From JACKBJ01 sp964549495 (lineage in GTDB: Bacteria; Chloroflexota; Anaerolineae; Epilineales; Epilineaceae), in contig CAZJWJ010000012.1 of NCBI GenBank assembly GCA_964549495.1, positions 1-64,000 on the forward strand: a DNA stretch of 64,000 nucleotides, read 5' to 3'. Numbering within the stretch: position 1 is the stretch's first letter; each line of letters begins with the position of its first letter. Below, piece after piece: positions 31,838 through 41,869 of the stretch. The position numbers and the translations under genes were made by a program. The notes under the pieces were generated by a model that was given only the letters and a program-made list of their open reading frames with translations, had not been told where the DNA came from and did no database searches.

Positions 31838-33648
31838 TCCGCTTCCGGCTCCGGCTCCCGGCCGGCGCTCCAGACGGCCACGCCGCCCGCCAGTAGGGCC
31901 AGGCCGAGCGCGATGATCATCGGCCAGGGGAGGCGGCCACCCGAAGGCTCGCCGCGATCGGTATCGGCCGGCTCCGCGCCGGATTCGTCGGAGGTGGGGC
32001 CGTCCAAGGCGGACGCGGGCGTTCCGGTGAACACCCGCGTGCCGTCCAGGGATTCGGCCGGTGCGCCATCTTGCAGCTCGGCCGGGATCGTCGGCTCGGC
32101 AGGAAGGGCCTCCGCACCCGGCAAGCCGGCATCCGGCGGCAGGACCAAGCCCGGCGAGGTCTGCGCGGCAATGACCTGGCCGGTGGTGTCGGTGACCGAG
32201 ATCAGCTCCAGGGTGACCGGGATGCCGCCGGAGGGAGAGAGCTGCTCGTCCTGACGCTGGAGCCCGGCTGCCAGCTCGCGCTCCACGTTGCCCAGCAACT
32301 GGATCAGCAAGTCCACCGGCACCTCGGTCTCGCTGGAGATCGAGGGCTGACTGGCCAGGTCGATCAGCTCGAGCAAGTCAGCGGCCAAGACCTCCGCCAT
32401 CCCCATCGATTCCAAGAGGGTGTAGAGGCTCCCGCTGCGATCCCGGCCCTCCAGTAGCCGGGCGTAGGCGTCGGTCAGGCGGCTTGCGGCGGAGGGCACG
32501 GCCGCCCGCCGGATGTCGTCGCGCGCCTGGTCGAGCGCGGACTCGAGCTGCCCGATCTCCGCCTCCGGCATGTAGTCGCGCGGGTCGAAGTCCGCCGAGC
32601 GGAGATCGAATTGGAGCTGGGCCAGCACCGCGCGACCGCTGGGGCCGGTCGGGGCCTGCGGAAAGCGCAGCTCGGCGCGTCCGGCGGCATCATCCCGGCT
32701 GAAGCTGCCCTGCCCGGTCTCCCAGACCACGTCGACCAGGCGCAGGGCCGTCGGGCTCCAGTGCAGCACCAATTCGAAGCCGCCCAGACCGATCTCTGGG
32801 ATCTCCTCGGCCACCAAGGGCATGCTGAAGACCTGCCCGGCCGGGGCTTGCACCTGGAAGGCGCGGAAGCGCAATCCACCCGAGGGCTCCGGTGCCGGGG
32901 CGCTGGGGCTTGCCGCTTGCACGCCCAGCGCGGCCAGCAGCCCGTCGATGGCCTCGCGGTAGAAGCGGGCCGCCTGACGCGCATCCTCCGGCGATTGGTC
33001 CAGCGAGGCGGCGAAGAGGCGCATGGTGAAGATGCGCAGGCGCTCGACGGCCGCCTCGCCTTCGGGGCCCGCGGCGGCGGCCACCGCATCGCGCCGCGCC
33101 AGGATGTCGGCGTGCAGATCCAATGTGGCGTTGCGCATCGGGATCCACTCGCCCGAGTCGCCCAAGGCCAACATGGCCACCAAGGCATCGCGCCAGGCCA
33201 GGACCGTGTCCGCGGCATCGCCGGAGGCCGGCGAGAGCCCGCTACCGGGCACCAGCGGCGCCAGCTCGGACTTGATGCCGGCGATGGCCGCTCGGACGCG
33301 GGTGGGATCCTCGGCCCGCAAGGCTACGTCCAGGTCGACCAGGATCCCGTCGATGCGCAGGTAGGCATCGACGGCCGACTGACCGGCGGCCGCCTCCAGC
33401 GCGGGCCGGGCTGCATCCAGGGCATCGAGTGCGAAGTTGTAGGCACCATCGGCCTCCTGCCAGGCGCCGGCCGCCGCGCGATCGCCGACCGCGTCGAAGG
33501 CCGCGCCGACCTGGCCGAGCTGCTCGGCGGCAGCGGCGGCCGGATCGGTCTGAGCGCGAACGGATGGGGCCACCAGGCAGCAGGCGAGAATCCATACCAG
33601 GATCTTCGCCCCAGGCCGCCACGCCCCGGCAAGCTCTCGTCCTCGCAC
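31834..33648 (-). CDS. Exported membrane-anchored protein with a cohesin-like domain
   Basis: About 604 residues. Signal segment ILVWILACCLVAPSVRAQ, a long helical Ala/Asp-rich region (about residues 30-250), then a beta domain of cohesin type (IGLGGFELVLHWSPTALRLV ... GRAELRFPQAPTGPSGRAVL) near 290-360, a second helical region, a Pro/Ala/Glu linker and a C-terminal membrane helix (WPMIIALGLALLAGGVAVW) with a short acidic tail. GTG at 33648 was preferred for GGGAGG 6 nt upstream; an ATG at 33675 would add nine residues. The stop codon lies in the end of palindromic element C, so the original C-terminus may have been altered. Function unknown; the cohesin fold suggests protein binding outside the cell. 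Confidence 0.65.
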   Translation of the reverse strand: MRGRELAGAWRPGAKILVWILACCLVAPSVRAQTDPAAAAAEQLGQVGAAFDAVGDRAAAGAWQEADGAYNFALDALDAARPALEAAAGQSAVDAYLRIDGILVDLDVALRAEDPTRVRAAIAGIKSELAPLVPGSGLSPASGDAADTVLAWRDALVAMLALGDSGEWIPMRNATLDLHADILARRDAVAAAAGPEGEAAVERLRIFTMRLFAASLDQSPEDARQAARFYREAIDGLLAALGVQAASPSAPAPEPSGGLRFRAFQVQAPAGQVFSMPLVAEEIPEIGLGGFELVLHWSPTALRLVDVVWETGQGSFSRDDAAGRAELRFPQAPTGPSGRAVLAQLQFDLRSADFDPRDYMPEAEIGQLESALDQARDDIRRAAVPSAASRLTDAYARLLEGRDRSGSLYTLLESMGMAEVLAADLLELIDLASQPSISSETEVPVDLLIQLLGNVERELAAGLQRQDEQLSPSGGIPVTLELISVTDTTGQVIAAQTSPGLVLPPDAGLPGAEALPAEPTIPAELQDGAPAESLDGTRVFTGTPASALDGPTSDESGAEPADTDRGEPSGGRLPWPMIIALGLALLAGGVAVWSAGREPEPEAD

Positions 33649-33674
33649 CCACGCCCTCCCTCTCGCTCGGTCCA

Positions 33675-33703
33675 TTGACCGGCCAACAACCGGGCATTAT
33701 ACT
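33675..33703 (+). promoter_or_regulatory. Promoter of the MerR-like regulator gene
   Basis: TTGACC (33675-33680) and TATACT (33698-33703) are 17 bp apart. The -35 box touches the upstream start region of the divergent cohesin-like gene. Predicted leader about 60 nt. Confidence 0.65.
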
Positions 33704-33770
33704 CGGCGCCGCGCGCCGGGTCACGACCCGGCGCATCCTCGAACTGCAGGGCGAAGGAGGGAGACCTGTC

Positions 33771-34379
33771 TTGAGCACGGCCGGCGAGGCCCAGGGAGCA
33801 CGCCGCTCCGAGCGCTGGCTCACCCTCGGACAGGCCAGTCGCCTGTTGGGAGTGCACCGCAGCACGCTGCGCCGTTGGGCCGACGACGGTCGCATCGATT
33901 GCCGGCGGACGGCCGGCGGCCACCGGCGCTTCGATCGACGGCTGCTCGAGGCGAGAATCGGCGCGAGCGACGCGGGTGCCGAGCCATCCTCGGGCAGCGA
34001 TGCGCCAGGTGGTGGCGAGCTACCGACGCCGGCCTGGCAGGAACAAATCCGGGACGCGGGTCAGGTCGACCAGCTGCGCGAGATGGGTCAGCGGCTCAGC
34101 GGCATCGTGCTGCAGTATCTGAGCAAGCGCGACCAGGACGATCGACGGCTGGCCGAAGCGCGGGCTTTGGGCCACGACTACGCCAGGCATGCCCAGCGGG
34201 CCGGCATGGACCGCGTCGAGGCGGTCGAGGCTTTTCTCTACTACCGGGCCGGCTCGCTTCGCATGCTGATGAACGAGGCCGAGCGCGGCGAGGACGGACT
34301 CGCGCGCTACCAGCGCTACGACCAGGTGGTCAGCGCCGTCTTGATGGGCTTGATCCGGGGTTACCAAGAGGAGGCCTAG
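33771..34379 (+). CDS. MerR-like helix-turn-helix regulator
   Basis: 202 residues. The N-terminal domain is an excisionase/MerR-type winged helix: LTLGQASRLLGVHRSTLRRW then DDGRIDCRRTAGGHRRF, the usual wing with GGHRR contacting the minor groove. The C-terminal half (about residues 95-200) is all alpha with many Arg/Asp/Gln, starting QLREMGQRLSGIVLQYL, probably for dimerisation or partner binding; no ligand motif seen. TTG at 33771, with AGGAGG 11 nt upstream. It is followed after 36 bp by an SH3 membrane protein, likely in one transcript. Targets unknown. Confidence 0.75.
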   Translation: MSTAGEAQGARRSERWLTLGQASRLLGVHRSTLRRWADDGRIDCRRTAGGHRRFDRRLLEARIGASDAGAEPSSGSDAPGGGELPTPAWQEQIRDAGQVDQLREMGQRLSGIVLQYLSKRDQDDRRLAEARALGHDYARHAQRAGMDRVEAVEAFLYYRAGSLRMLMNEAERGEDGLARYQRYDQVVSAVLMGLIRGYQEEA

Positions 34380-34415
34380 CGCCCAGCGCGGCCGCCTCAC
34401 CAGATGGAGGAATCG

Positions 34416-35171
34416 GTGTCCGAATACGACCTGCCCAACTTCGATCCAGAACCCGAAGAGCGCCAGGGGCTGCGACTGCCCTTCGGTCTCAGCGCCCAGG
34501 CCTTGGCCGCAATTCTCCTGGTCATCGCCCTCTTGGCCATCCTCTACCTCTTCTTCGGCCCGACGCCGGACGCACCGGCCGACCTGCCGACGGCCACGCC
34601 CCGCCCGACGCCCAGCCAGGTGGCCGGCGATGTGGCCGGCCCGGACGAGGATGCCGGCGCGGGCGCCGTCGATGCTGGGGCCGATGCGGCCGGCACACCT
34701 GGCAGCACCGAGCTCGGGGCCGCCTCGACGGGTGAGCCAGAGGATACGGGCGGTTCGGATGAGGGCGCCGGCAACGAAGGATCGGATCCCGCGCCGCCCC
34801 TGGCGACCTCGACTTCGGCGGCGAGCAGCCTGCCCGCGACGTCGCCATCCGGGATGCAGTCGGCCTTGGGCCCGGGCAGCTTCGCCAGCGTCACCGACAC
34901 CGATGGCTTCGGGCTGCGCCTGCGCTTCGGGCCGGGCTTCGACTACGCAACCATCCGGATCGTGCCCGATGGCAATCTACTCGAGGTAATCGGGGAGCCG
35001 GAAGAGGGTGAGGGCTACACCTGGTACCGCCTGCGGGACGAATTGGGCAACGTGGGTTGGGGCGCGGTCGACTTCCTCAGCCCGACCGCCGCACCCGCCA
35101 TGTGGAGCCCGCCCCAGGCCTCACCGACCTTCCAGGCCGAGCCCGAGGCGGAAGCGACCGAGTCCGGCTGA
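34416..35171 (+). CDS. Membrane-anchored SH3-domain protein
   Basis: 251 residues. A cytoplasmic N-terminus of about 27 residues, one membrane helix (ALAAILLVIALLAILYLFF), a low-complexity Asp/Gly/Ala/Ser/Thr tether of about 110 residues and a bacterial SH3 domain (GLRLRFGPGFDYATIRIVPD ... YTWYRLRDELGNVGWGAVDF). Such domains bind cell-wall peptides. GTG 34416 was preferred because GGAGGA lies just upstream; the ATG at 34404 overlaps that ribosome site. Likely cotranscribed with the MerR-like regulator. Confidence 0.75.
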   Translation: MSEYDLPNFDPEPEERQGLRLPFGLSAQALAAILLVIALLAILYLFFGPTPDAPADLPTATPRPTPSQVAGDVAGPDEDAGAGAVDAGADAAGTPGSTELGAASTGEPEDTGGSDEGAGNEGSDPAPPLATSTSAASSLPATSPSGMQSALGPGSFASVTDTDGFGLRLRFGPGFDYATIRIVPDGNLLEVIGEPEEGEGYTWYRLRDELGNVGWGAVDFLSPTAAPAMWSPPQASPTFQAEPEAEATESG

Positions 35172-35249
35172 GTTCGCCATGCGCCGGAACTCGGCGCAGC
35201 TCCACGGATCCAAACCGGTTCGTGGCGCGGGCGAGGTTCGTAGGAGGGT

Positions 35250-35453
35250 CTATCGCTTCAGCTCGACCAGCATCCAGTCGGGCTGCAGGCGCGGGGAGGC
35301 GGCATCGGACTGACCGCGCAGGGCCAGCAGGATGTCGAGATTGCAGTCCTGGCAGGTGACGACGTCGTTGCGCTCGACCTGCCCGTGCTGCACGGCCAGC
35401 TTCTGACCGCAGCGCGGGCAATCGAATCGTCGTAGTTTGTACCAGTTCTTCAC
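35250..35453 (-). CDS. Small zinc-ribbon protein
   Basis: 67 residues, GTG start at 35453 with GGAGA upstream. Two CxxC knuckles, CPRCGQKL and CQDCNLDI, are 21-22 residues apart, followed by an amphipathic tail ending WMLVELKR. A zinc ribbon of unknown partner (nucleic acid or protein). Short, so support rests on the Cys pattern, codon use and fit between flanking genes. Confidence 0.55.
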   Translation of the reverse strand: MKNWYKLRRFDCPRCGQKLAVQHGQVERNDVVTCQDCNLDILLALRGQSDAASPRLQPDWMLVELKR

Positions 35454-35501
35454 GGGGCTCTCCGGGCGTGCTCTCGCGGCACGCCCACCGAGGAGGCGGG
35501 C

Positions 35502-36341
35502 ATGGCCGGGGTTCACATCGTCATCGACAGCTGCGCCGCCATCCCCGGCGGCGCGGCTCAGGACTACAGCCTGTCGATTGTGCCACAGAATGTTCGGGTT
35601 GGCGACGACCAGTTCCATGGCGGAACGGACGAATCGGGGTCCGGCCTGATCGAGCTCCTGCGAAGCAGCCAGGCGCCCGGCCGGCTCTTTCCTCCGCCGG
35701 TCGAGGACTACCAGGAGGTCTACGAGAGCGTGCTCTCCTGGGGCGTGGAGGTCCTGTCGCTGCACGCGCCGAGCGAGCTGAGCCGCAGCGTGGAGGTGGC
35801 GCGCGCCGCGCTGGCCGAGATCCCGGGCGGCGAGCGCGTGACCGTCGTCGAGACGCAGCTCTGCGGGCCGGCCCTCGGCCTGGCGGCGCTGAGGGCGGCG
35901 CAGGCCGGCATCGACGATCACCCGCGCGAGGCGGTGCACGAGATGCTCCGGCTCGTCATGCCCCGCATCCGGATGCTGGCCGTCGCCGTCGACCTCGATC
36001 GATTGGCCCGGCAGGGCGGGATCGACTTGCCCCAGGCTCCGACCGACGAGTCGGCGGCGGTGCTGGAGCTTCGCGAGGGACGGCTGGCGTGCCGCGAGAT
36101 GGCGGCCAACCTCGGCCTGGCGCTGCGCGCGGTGGCCAGCCAGGTCGAGTCCAGCCTGGGCGAGTCGACGGATTGGCACCTCGGCGCCTTCAGCGCGGGC
36201 GCCGACGCCGAGGCGGCGGCCCTGGCGACCTACCTGGACAGCCGGCACGCGGCCGACGAGGCCTGGATCGCGCCCGGCGACCCGCTGTTGACCACCCAGC
36301 TCGGGCCGGGCGCCTTCGGCCTGGCTTGGTATCTCGAGTGA
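35502..36341 (+). CDS. DegV family fatty-acid-binding protein
   Basis: 279 residues. DegV proteins bind a fatty acid and, as FakB, present it to the kinase FakA for phosphorylation. The opening VIDSCAAIPGGAAQDYSLSI matches the family start (D-S-x-A-x-(L/I)-P), SLHAPSELSRSVEVAR matches the ligand-binding S-x-x-LS-x-(T/S) region, and GPGAFGLAWY closes the protein as in the family. ATG with GAGGAGG 7 nt upstream. No fakA is visible nearby. Confidence 0.8.
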   Translation: MAGVHIVIDSCAAIPGGAAQDYSLSIVPQNVRVGDDQFHGGTDESGSGLIELLRSSQAPGRLFPPPVEDYQEVYESVLSWGVEVLSLHAPSELSRSVEVARAALAEIPGGERVTVVETQLCGPALGLAALRAAQAGIDDHPREAVHEMLRLVMPRIRMLAVAVDLDRLARQGGIDLPQAPTDESAAVLELREGRLACREMAANLGLALRAVASQVESSLGESTDWHLGAFSAGADAEAAALATYLDSRHAADEAWIAPGDPLLTTQLGPGAFGLAWYLE

Positions 36342-36432
36342 TCCACCGAAGGTTCGGGTCCGGTCTCCCGACACCTTGTTGGTACGATGCGGCAGCGGCG
36401 TCCAGATCGAGGTTCTCTTGGCCCGACGAGCC

Positions 36433-37698
36433 CTACCTCCCGCAGTCGCCCGTCCGGTAGGTGGCCACGTTGGCGTTGTGCTGCTCGAGGGTCTCGGCGA
36501 AGACGTGGCTGCCGTCGCAGGCGATGTCGTTGGCCACGAAGTACTGCCAGGGTCCGGGCTCGGCTTGGGCCACGGCGCGCAGCGAGCCGAAGCCCGGACT
36601 GGCGATGGGGCTGGGCGGCAGGCCAGGCACGCGGTAGCTGTTGTAGGGCGAGTCCAGCTCGAGATCGGTCAGCAGCAAAGGGCGCTTCCACCAGGTCTGC
36701 GCCTCGGGCTGGAAGCCCAGGGCGTACTGGATGGTCGGGTCGGCGTTGAGGATGTAGGGCGGCTCGGCCAGGCGGTTGAGGAAGACCCGGGCGATGCGGC
36801 CGCGCTCCTCGTCCAGCACCGCCTCGCGTTCGACGATCGAGGCCAGCGTCACCCAGTCGTGCAGGCTCAGGGATTGGGCTTCGGCCGCGGCGCGCAGATC
36901 GGCGCTCGCGCGATCTTCGAAGGTCGTCAGCAGCCGGTCGATGACCGCCTCGGCGCCGGCTTCGGGTTCGAAGGCGTAGGTGTCCGGGAAGAGATAGCCT
37001 TCCAAGGTGGCGCCTTCCGGGAGTTCCGATAGCCAAGCCTGGCGGCTGCGGTCCGGCTCGGTGGCCAGAGCGATGAAGGCCTCGCGCTGGGCCAGGCCGA
37101 TTGCGGCGACCAGTTCGGCCACTTCCTCCAGGCGCCGGCCCTCGGGGATGGTCAGGATCACCTGGTCGGCCGGCGCCAGGAGGAGCTCTTCGAGCACCTC
37201 CTCGGCCGACATGTCGCGCCGCAGCACGTGGGCTCCGGCTTGGATCCGGGTATCCAGGCCGCGCACGCGCGCCAGCGTTCGGAAGGCGGCGGCATCCCGG
37301 ATCAAGCCCTCGGCCTCGAGGCGTGAGGAGAGCTCCGGCAGGAGCTCGCCGGCGAGCACCTCGAAGTCGACCGGCCGGTCGTCGGCGCCGACCGGCTCGA
37401 GCAGGTCGGCGTTGCGCTCGAGCCACCAACTCCGCAAACCGCCCGCCCAGTCGCCGCCGGCCAGCTCGGTCGCCGAAACGAGCGCGCGCTCGGTGACCCA
37501 ATCGGCACCACGCCAGGCCAGTGCGCCGGCCAAGGCCAAACCCAGGAGCAGCGCCAGGGCCATCAGCCCGCGCTCCGCGCTCGACCGCGTCGCGGCCGAA
37601 TCCGCCTGGTCCTCGGATCGCATCGAGGGCGGTTCGTTCGCCGTGGAGCTGGGATCCTCAGGTCGCGAGTCGGCTGGTGTCGGCTGGTCTTCGTTCAT
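36433..37698 (-). CDS. mltG: Endolytic murein transglycosylase MltG
   Basis: 421 residues; one N-terminal membrane helix (LMALALLLGLALAGALAW near 45) after an acidic cytoplasmic tail, then a LysM-like region and the YceG/MltG lytic domain outside. The catalytic Glu sits in ASIVEREAVLDEERG; other hallmarks are YILNADPTIQYALG and DSPYNSYRVPGLPPSPIASPG. It cuts nascent glycan strands and so limits peptidoglycan chain length. ATG 37698 with GAGGAA close upstream. It follows ruvX by 28 bp, the widespread alaS-ruvX-mltG operon. Confidence 0.93.
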   Translation of the reverse strand: MNEDQPTPADSRPEDPSSTANEPPSMRSEDQADSAATRSSAERGLMALALLLGLALAGALAWRGADWVTERALVSATELAGGDWAGGLRSWWLERNADLLEPVGADDRPVDFEVLAGELLPELSSRLEAEGLIRDAAAFRTLARVRGLDTRIQAGAHVLRRDMSAEEVLEELLLAPADQVILTIPEGRRLEEVAELVAAIGLAQREAFIALATEPDRSRQAWLSELPEGATLEGYLFPDTYAFEPEAGAEAVIDRLLTTFEDRASADLRAAAEAQSLSLHDWVTLASIVEREAVLDEERGRIARVFLNRLAEPPYILNADPTIQYALGFQPEAQTWWKRPLLLTDLELDSPYNSYRVPGLPPSPIASPGFGSLRAVAQAEPGPWQYFVANDIACDGSHVFAETLEQHNANVATYRTGDCGR

Positions 37699-37726
37699 CA
37701 CTTCCTCTGGCTTGAAACGTTCGAGT

Positions 37727-38196
37727 TCAGGGCGGCGGCAGCCGGGAGCCGTGACGCGCGGCCAGCCATTCTTCGAGCAGCAGGGCGGCCGCTTCGGCAT
37801 CGAGCAGGCCCGATCGGCGCGCGCTTCGGGCGTCGATGCCGCGAGCCGCCAGGCGCTCGGCGGCCCGGACGCTGGTCAGCGACTCCTCCTGGCGCAGGGC
37901 TCGGGGAGCTCTGGCGCCCAGCCGCTGGGCCAAGTGGGCTTGGAGTTCCTCGAGGAAGGCATCCACCCGTTGGCATTGCTCGCCCCGATCGCCCGAGGGC
38001 AACACCGGATCGCCGGCCAGGATGTCGGTGATCGAGGCGTCTTCGATCAGTTCGGCGATCACATCGAACAGCCCCTCGTCGCCGAGCGCCTCGCGGTCCA
38101 GGGTCGTGTGCGGCCGGGCGCTGATGCCCAGCGGATCGCTGAGCGCCAAGCCGACCCGCCGGTCGCCGATGTCCAAGGCCAGGACGCGTCCGAGGC

Positions 38197-38200
<4 letters not shown>
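37727..38200 (-). CDS. ruvX: Putative pre-16S rRNA nuclease RuvX/YqgF
   Basis: 157 residues, RNase H-like fold. The first catalytic Asp is in VLALDIGDRRVGLALSDP; the DILAGDPVLPSG strand and the C-terminal acidic LLDAEAAALLLEEW match the family. It trims 16S rRNA 5' ends and is associated with Holliday-junction-type chemistry by fold only. The ATG overlaps the alaS stop (ATGA), so synthesis is coupled. Confidence 0.9.
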
Positions 38201-40854
<2,654 letters not shown>

Positions 40855-40963
40855 GGTCTCGGCTCGCTTGGGTCGGTGTTTGCGATGGTTCGAATTCGTC
40901 CGGTCGCCTCGAGCACCCGCGTCGTGCTCGGAGCGGCCAAGGCCGGGTCGGTCGGGATCGAGC

Positions 40964-41545
40964 CTAGTAGGTGTGGGTCAGCTCGAAGCCGGCTCCGCCG
41001 GTGGCCCACATGTAGAGCCGCACGCTGCTGCCGAAGCCGGACTCGCTGGCGTGCACGACGACGGTGACCTCTTGCTCCTCGATGGGGATCTGGAGACCCG
41101 CCCGCTCGAGGGTGACCGCATCGGAACCGATCGGCTGCTCGACCGCCATGGTGAATTCGGATTCCGGATCCGGGCGGACCACGCTGCCGTCGGAGAGCAC
41201 CAGGTTCCAGCCGTCCACGCGGTTCTCCCCGTCCGCCGCCGTGTGGCGCAGCGTGACCTCGAAACGCCATTCGGTCTCGCCCTCCTGGATGCCCCGCACG
41301 TAGACCACCTCCGGCGGTCCGGGGAAAGGGGCGACGGCCGGCGAGTCCGCATCGACTCCGCCAGGTGAGCGGAGCGACGCCGAGGATTCCCGTTCCTCCG
41401 TCGCGACCTCCGAGGCATCCGTGCCCTCCGAGCTCGCTGCTGGGTCGGGCGGCCTATCCTGCCCGCCCAGGGCCCCACAGGCGCCGGCCAAGAGCAGCGC
41501 CATCGGGAGACAGAGCCAGCCGGCTCGGGCGCGTATGGACTGCAA
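40964..41545 (-). CDS. Lipoprotein of unknown function
   Basis: 193 residues. TTG start at 41545 with AAGGAG 7 nt upstream. Signal LCLPMALLLAGAC with lipidated C23, a Glu/Ser-rich tether, then a beta-rich domain (EWRFEVTLRHTAADGENRVD ... VEQPIGSDAVTLERAG) and a strand-rich end, VVVHASESGFGSSVRLYMW. No named family recognised. Leftward, upstream of alaS by about 110 bp. Confidence 0.65.
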   Translation of the reverse strand: MQSIRARAGWLCLPMALLLAGACGALGGQDRPPDPAASSEGTDASEVATEERESSASLRSPGGVDADSPAVAPFPGPPEVVYVRGIQEGETEWRFEVTLRHTAADGENRVDGWNLVLSDGSVVRPDPESEFTMAVEQPIGSDAVTLERAGLQIPIEEQEVTVVVHASESGFGSSVRLYMWATGGAGFELTHTY

Positions 41546-41869
41546 TCTGGGCTCCTTGTCCTCGATGATGCCGCGGCGGTCCGCGACCCCCGCCGATCAT
41601 GGCAGAGTACTAGGCGGAGAGGATAACGCCGGCCGGCCGCGCATCCAAGCCTCGCGACGCGCCAGCCGGGCCCCGTCGATCGGTCGCGCCCTGCCGCCGG
41701 CCCTTCCCCTGCCGAGCCATCGAATTGACCCCTCGCCGGCAAGCGGATACCGTAGCGACCCATCCGCAGCCGACGCCCTGCGCTCGAAGCGGAGCGCGGC
41801 CCCGCGAAGGGCAGCGCGATCCATCGAGAACCGCCTCGCCCGCCACCGAACGATGATGGAGTTTGCGCC
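41546..41869. other. Divergent intergenic region with a lone palindromic-element end
   Basis: 324 bp between a leftward lipoprotein and the rightward subtilase-like gene. Apart from the 14-bp element end at 41600-41613 and the GGAG ribosome site of the rightward gene near 41856, nothing is recognised. No promoter boxes of good quality are seen. Confidence 0.4.
41600..41613. repeat. Lone terminus of the CTAG palindromic family
   Basis: TGGCAGAGTACTAG is identical to the last 14 bp of palindromic copy C (31824-31837). The matching opposite arm and the conserved core are absent nearby, so this is either a remnant or chance. Confidence 0.4.

Noticed and set aside
40885..40910. GGTTCGAATTCG resembling a tRNA T-arm
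   Set aside because: Flanking sequence does not form the other arms of a cloverleaf.
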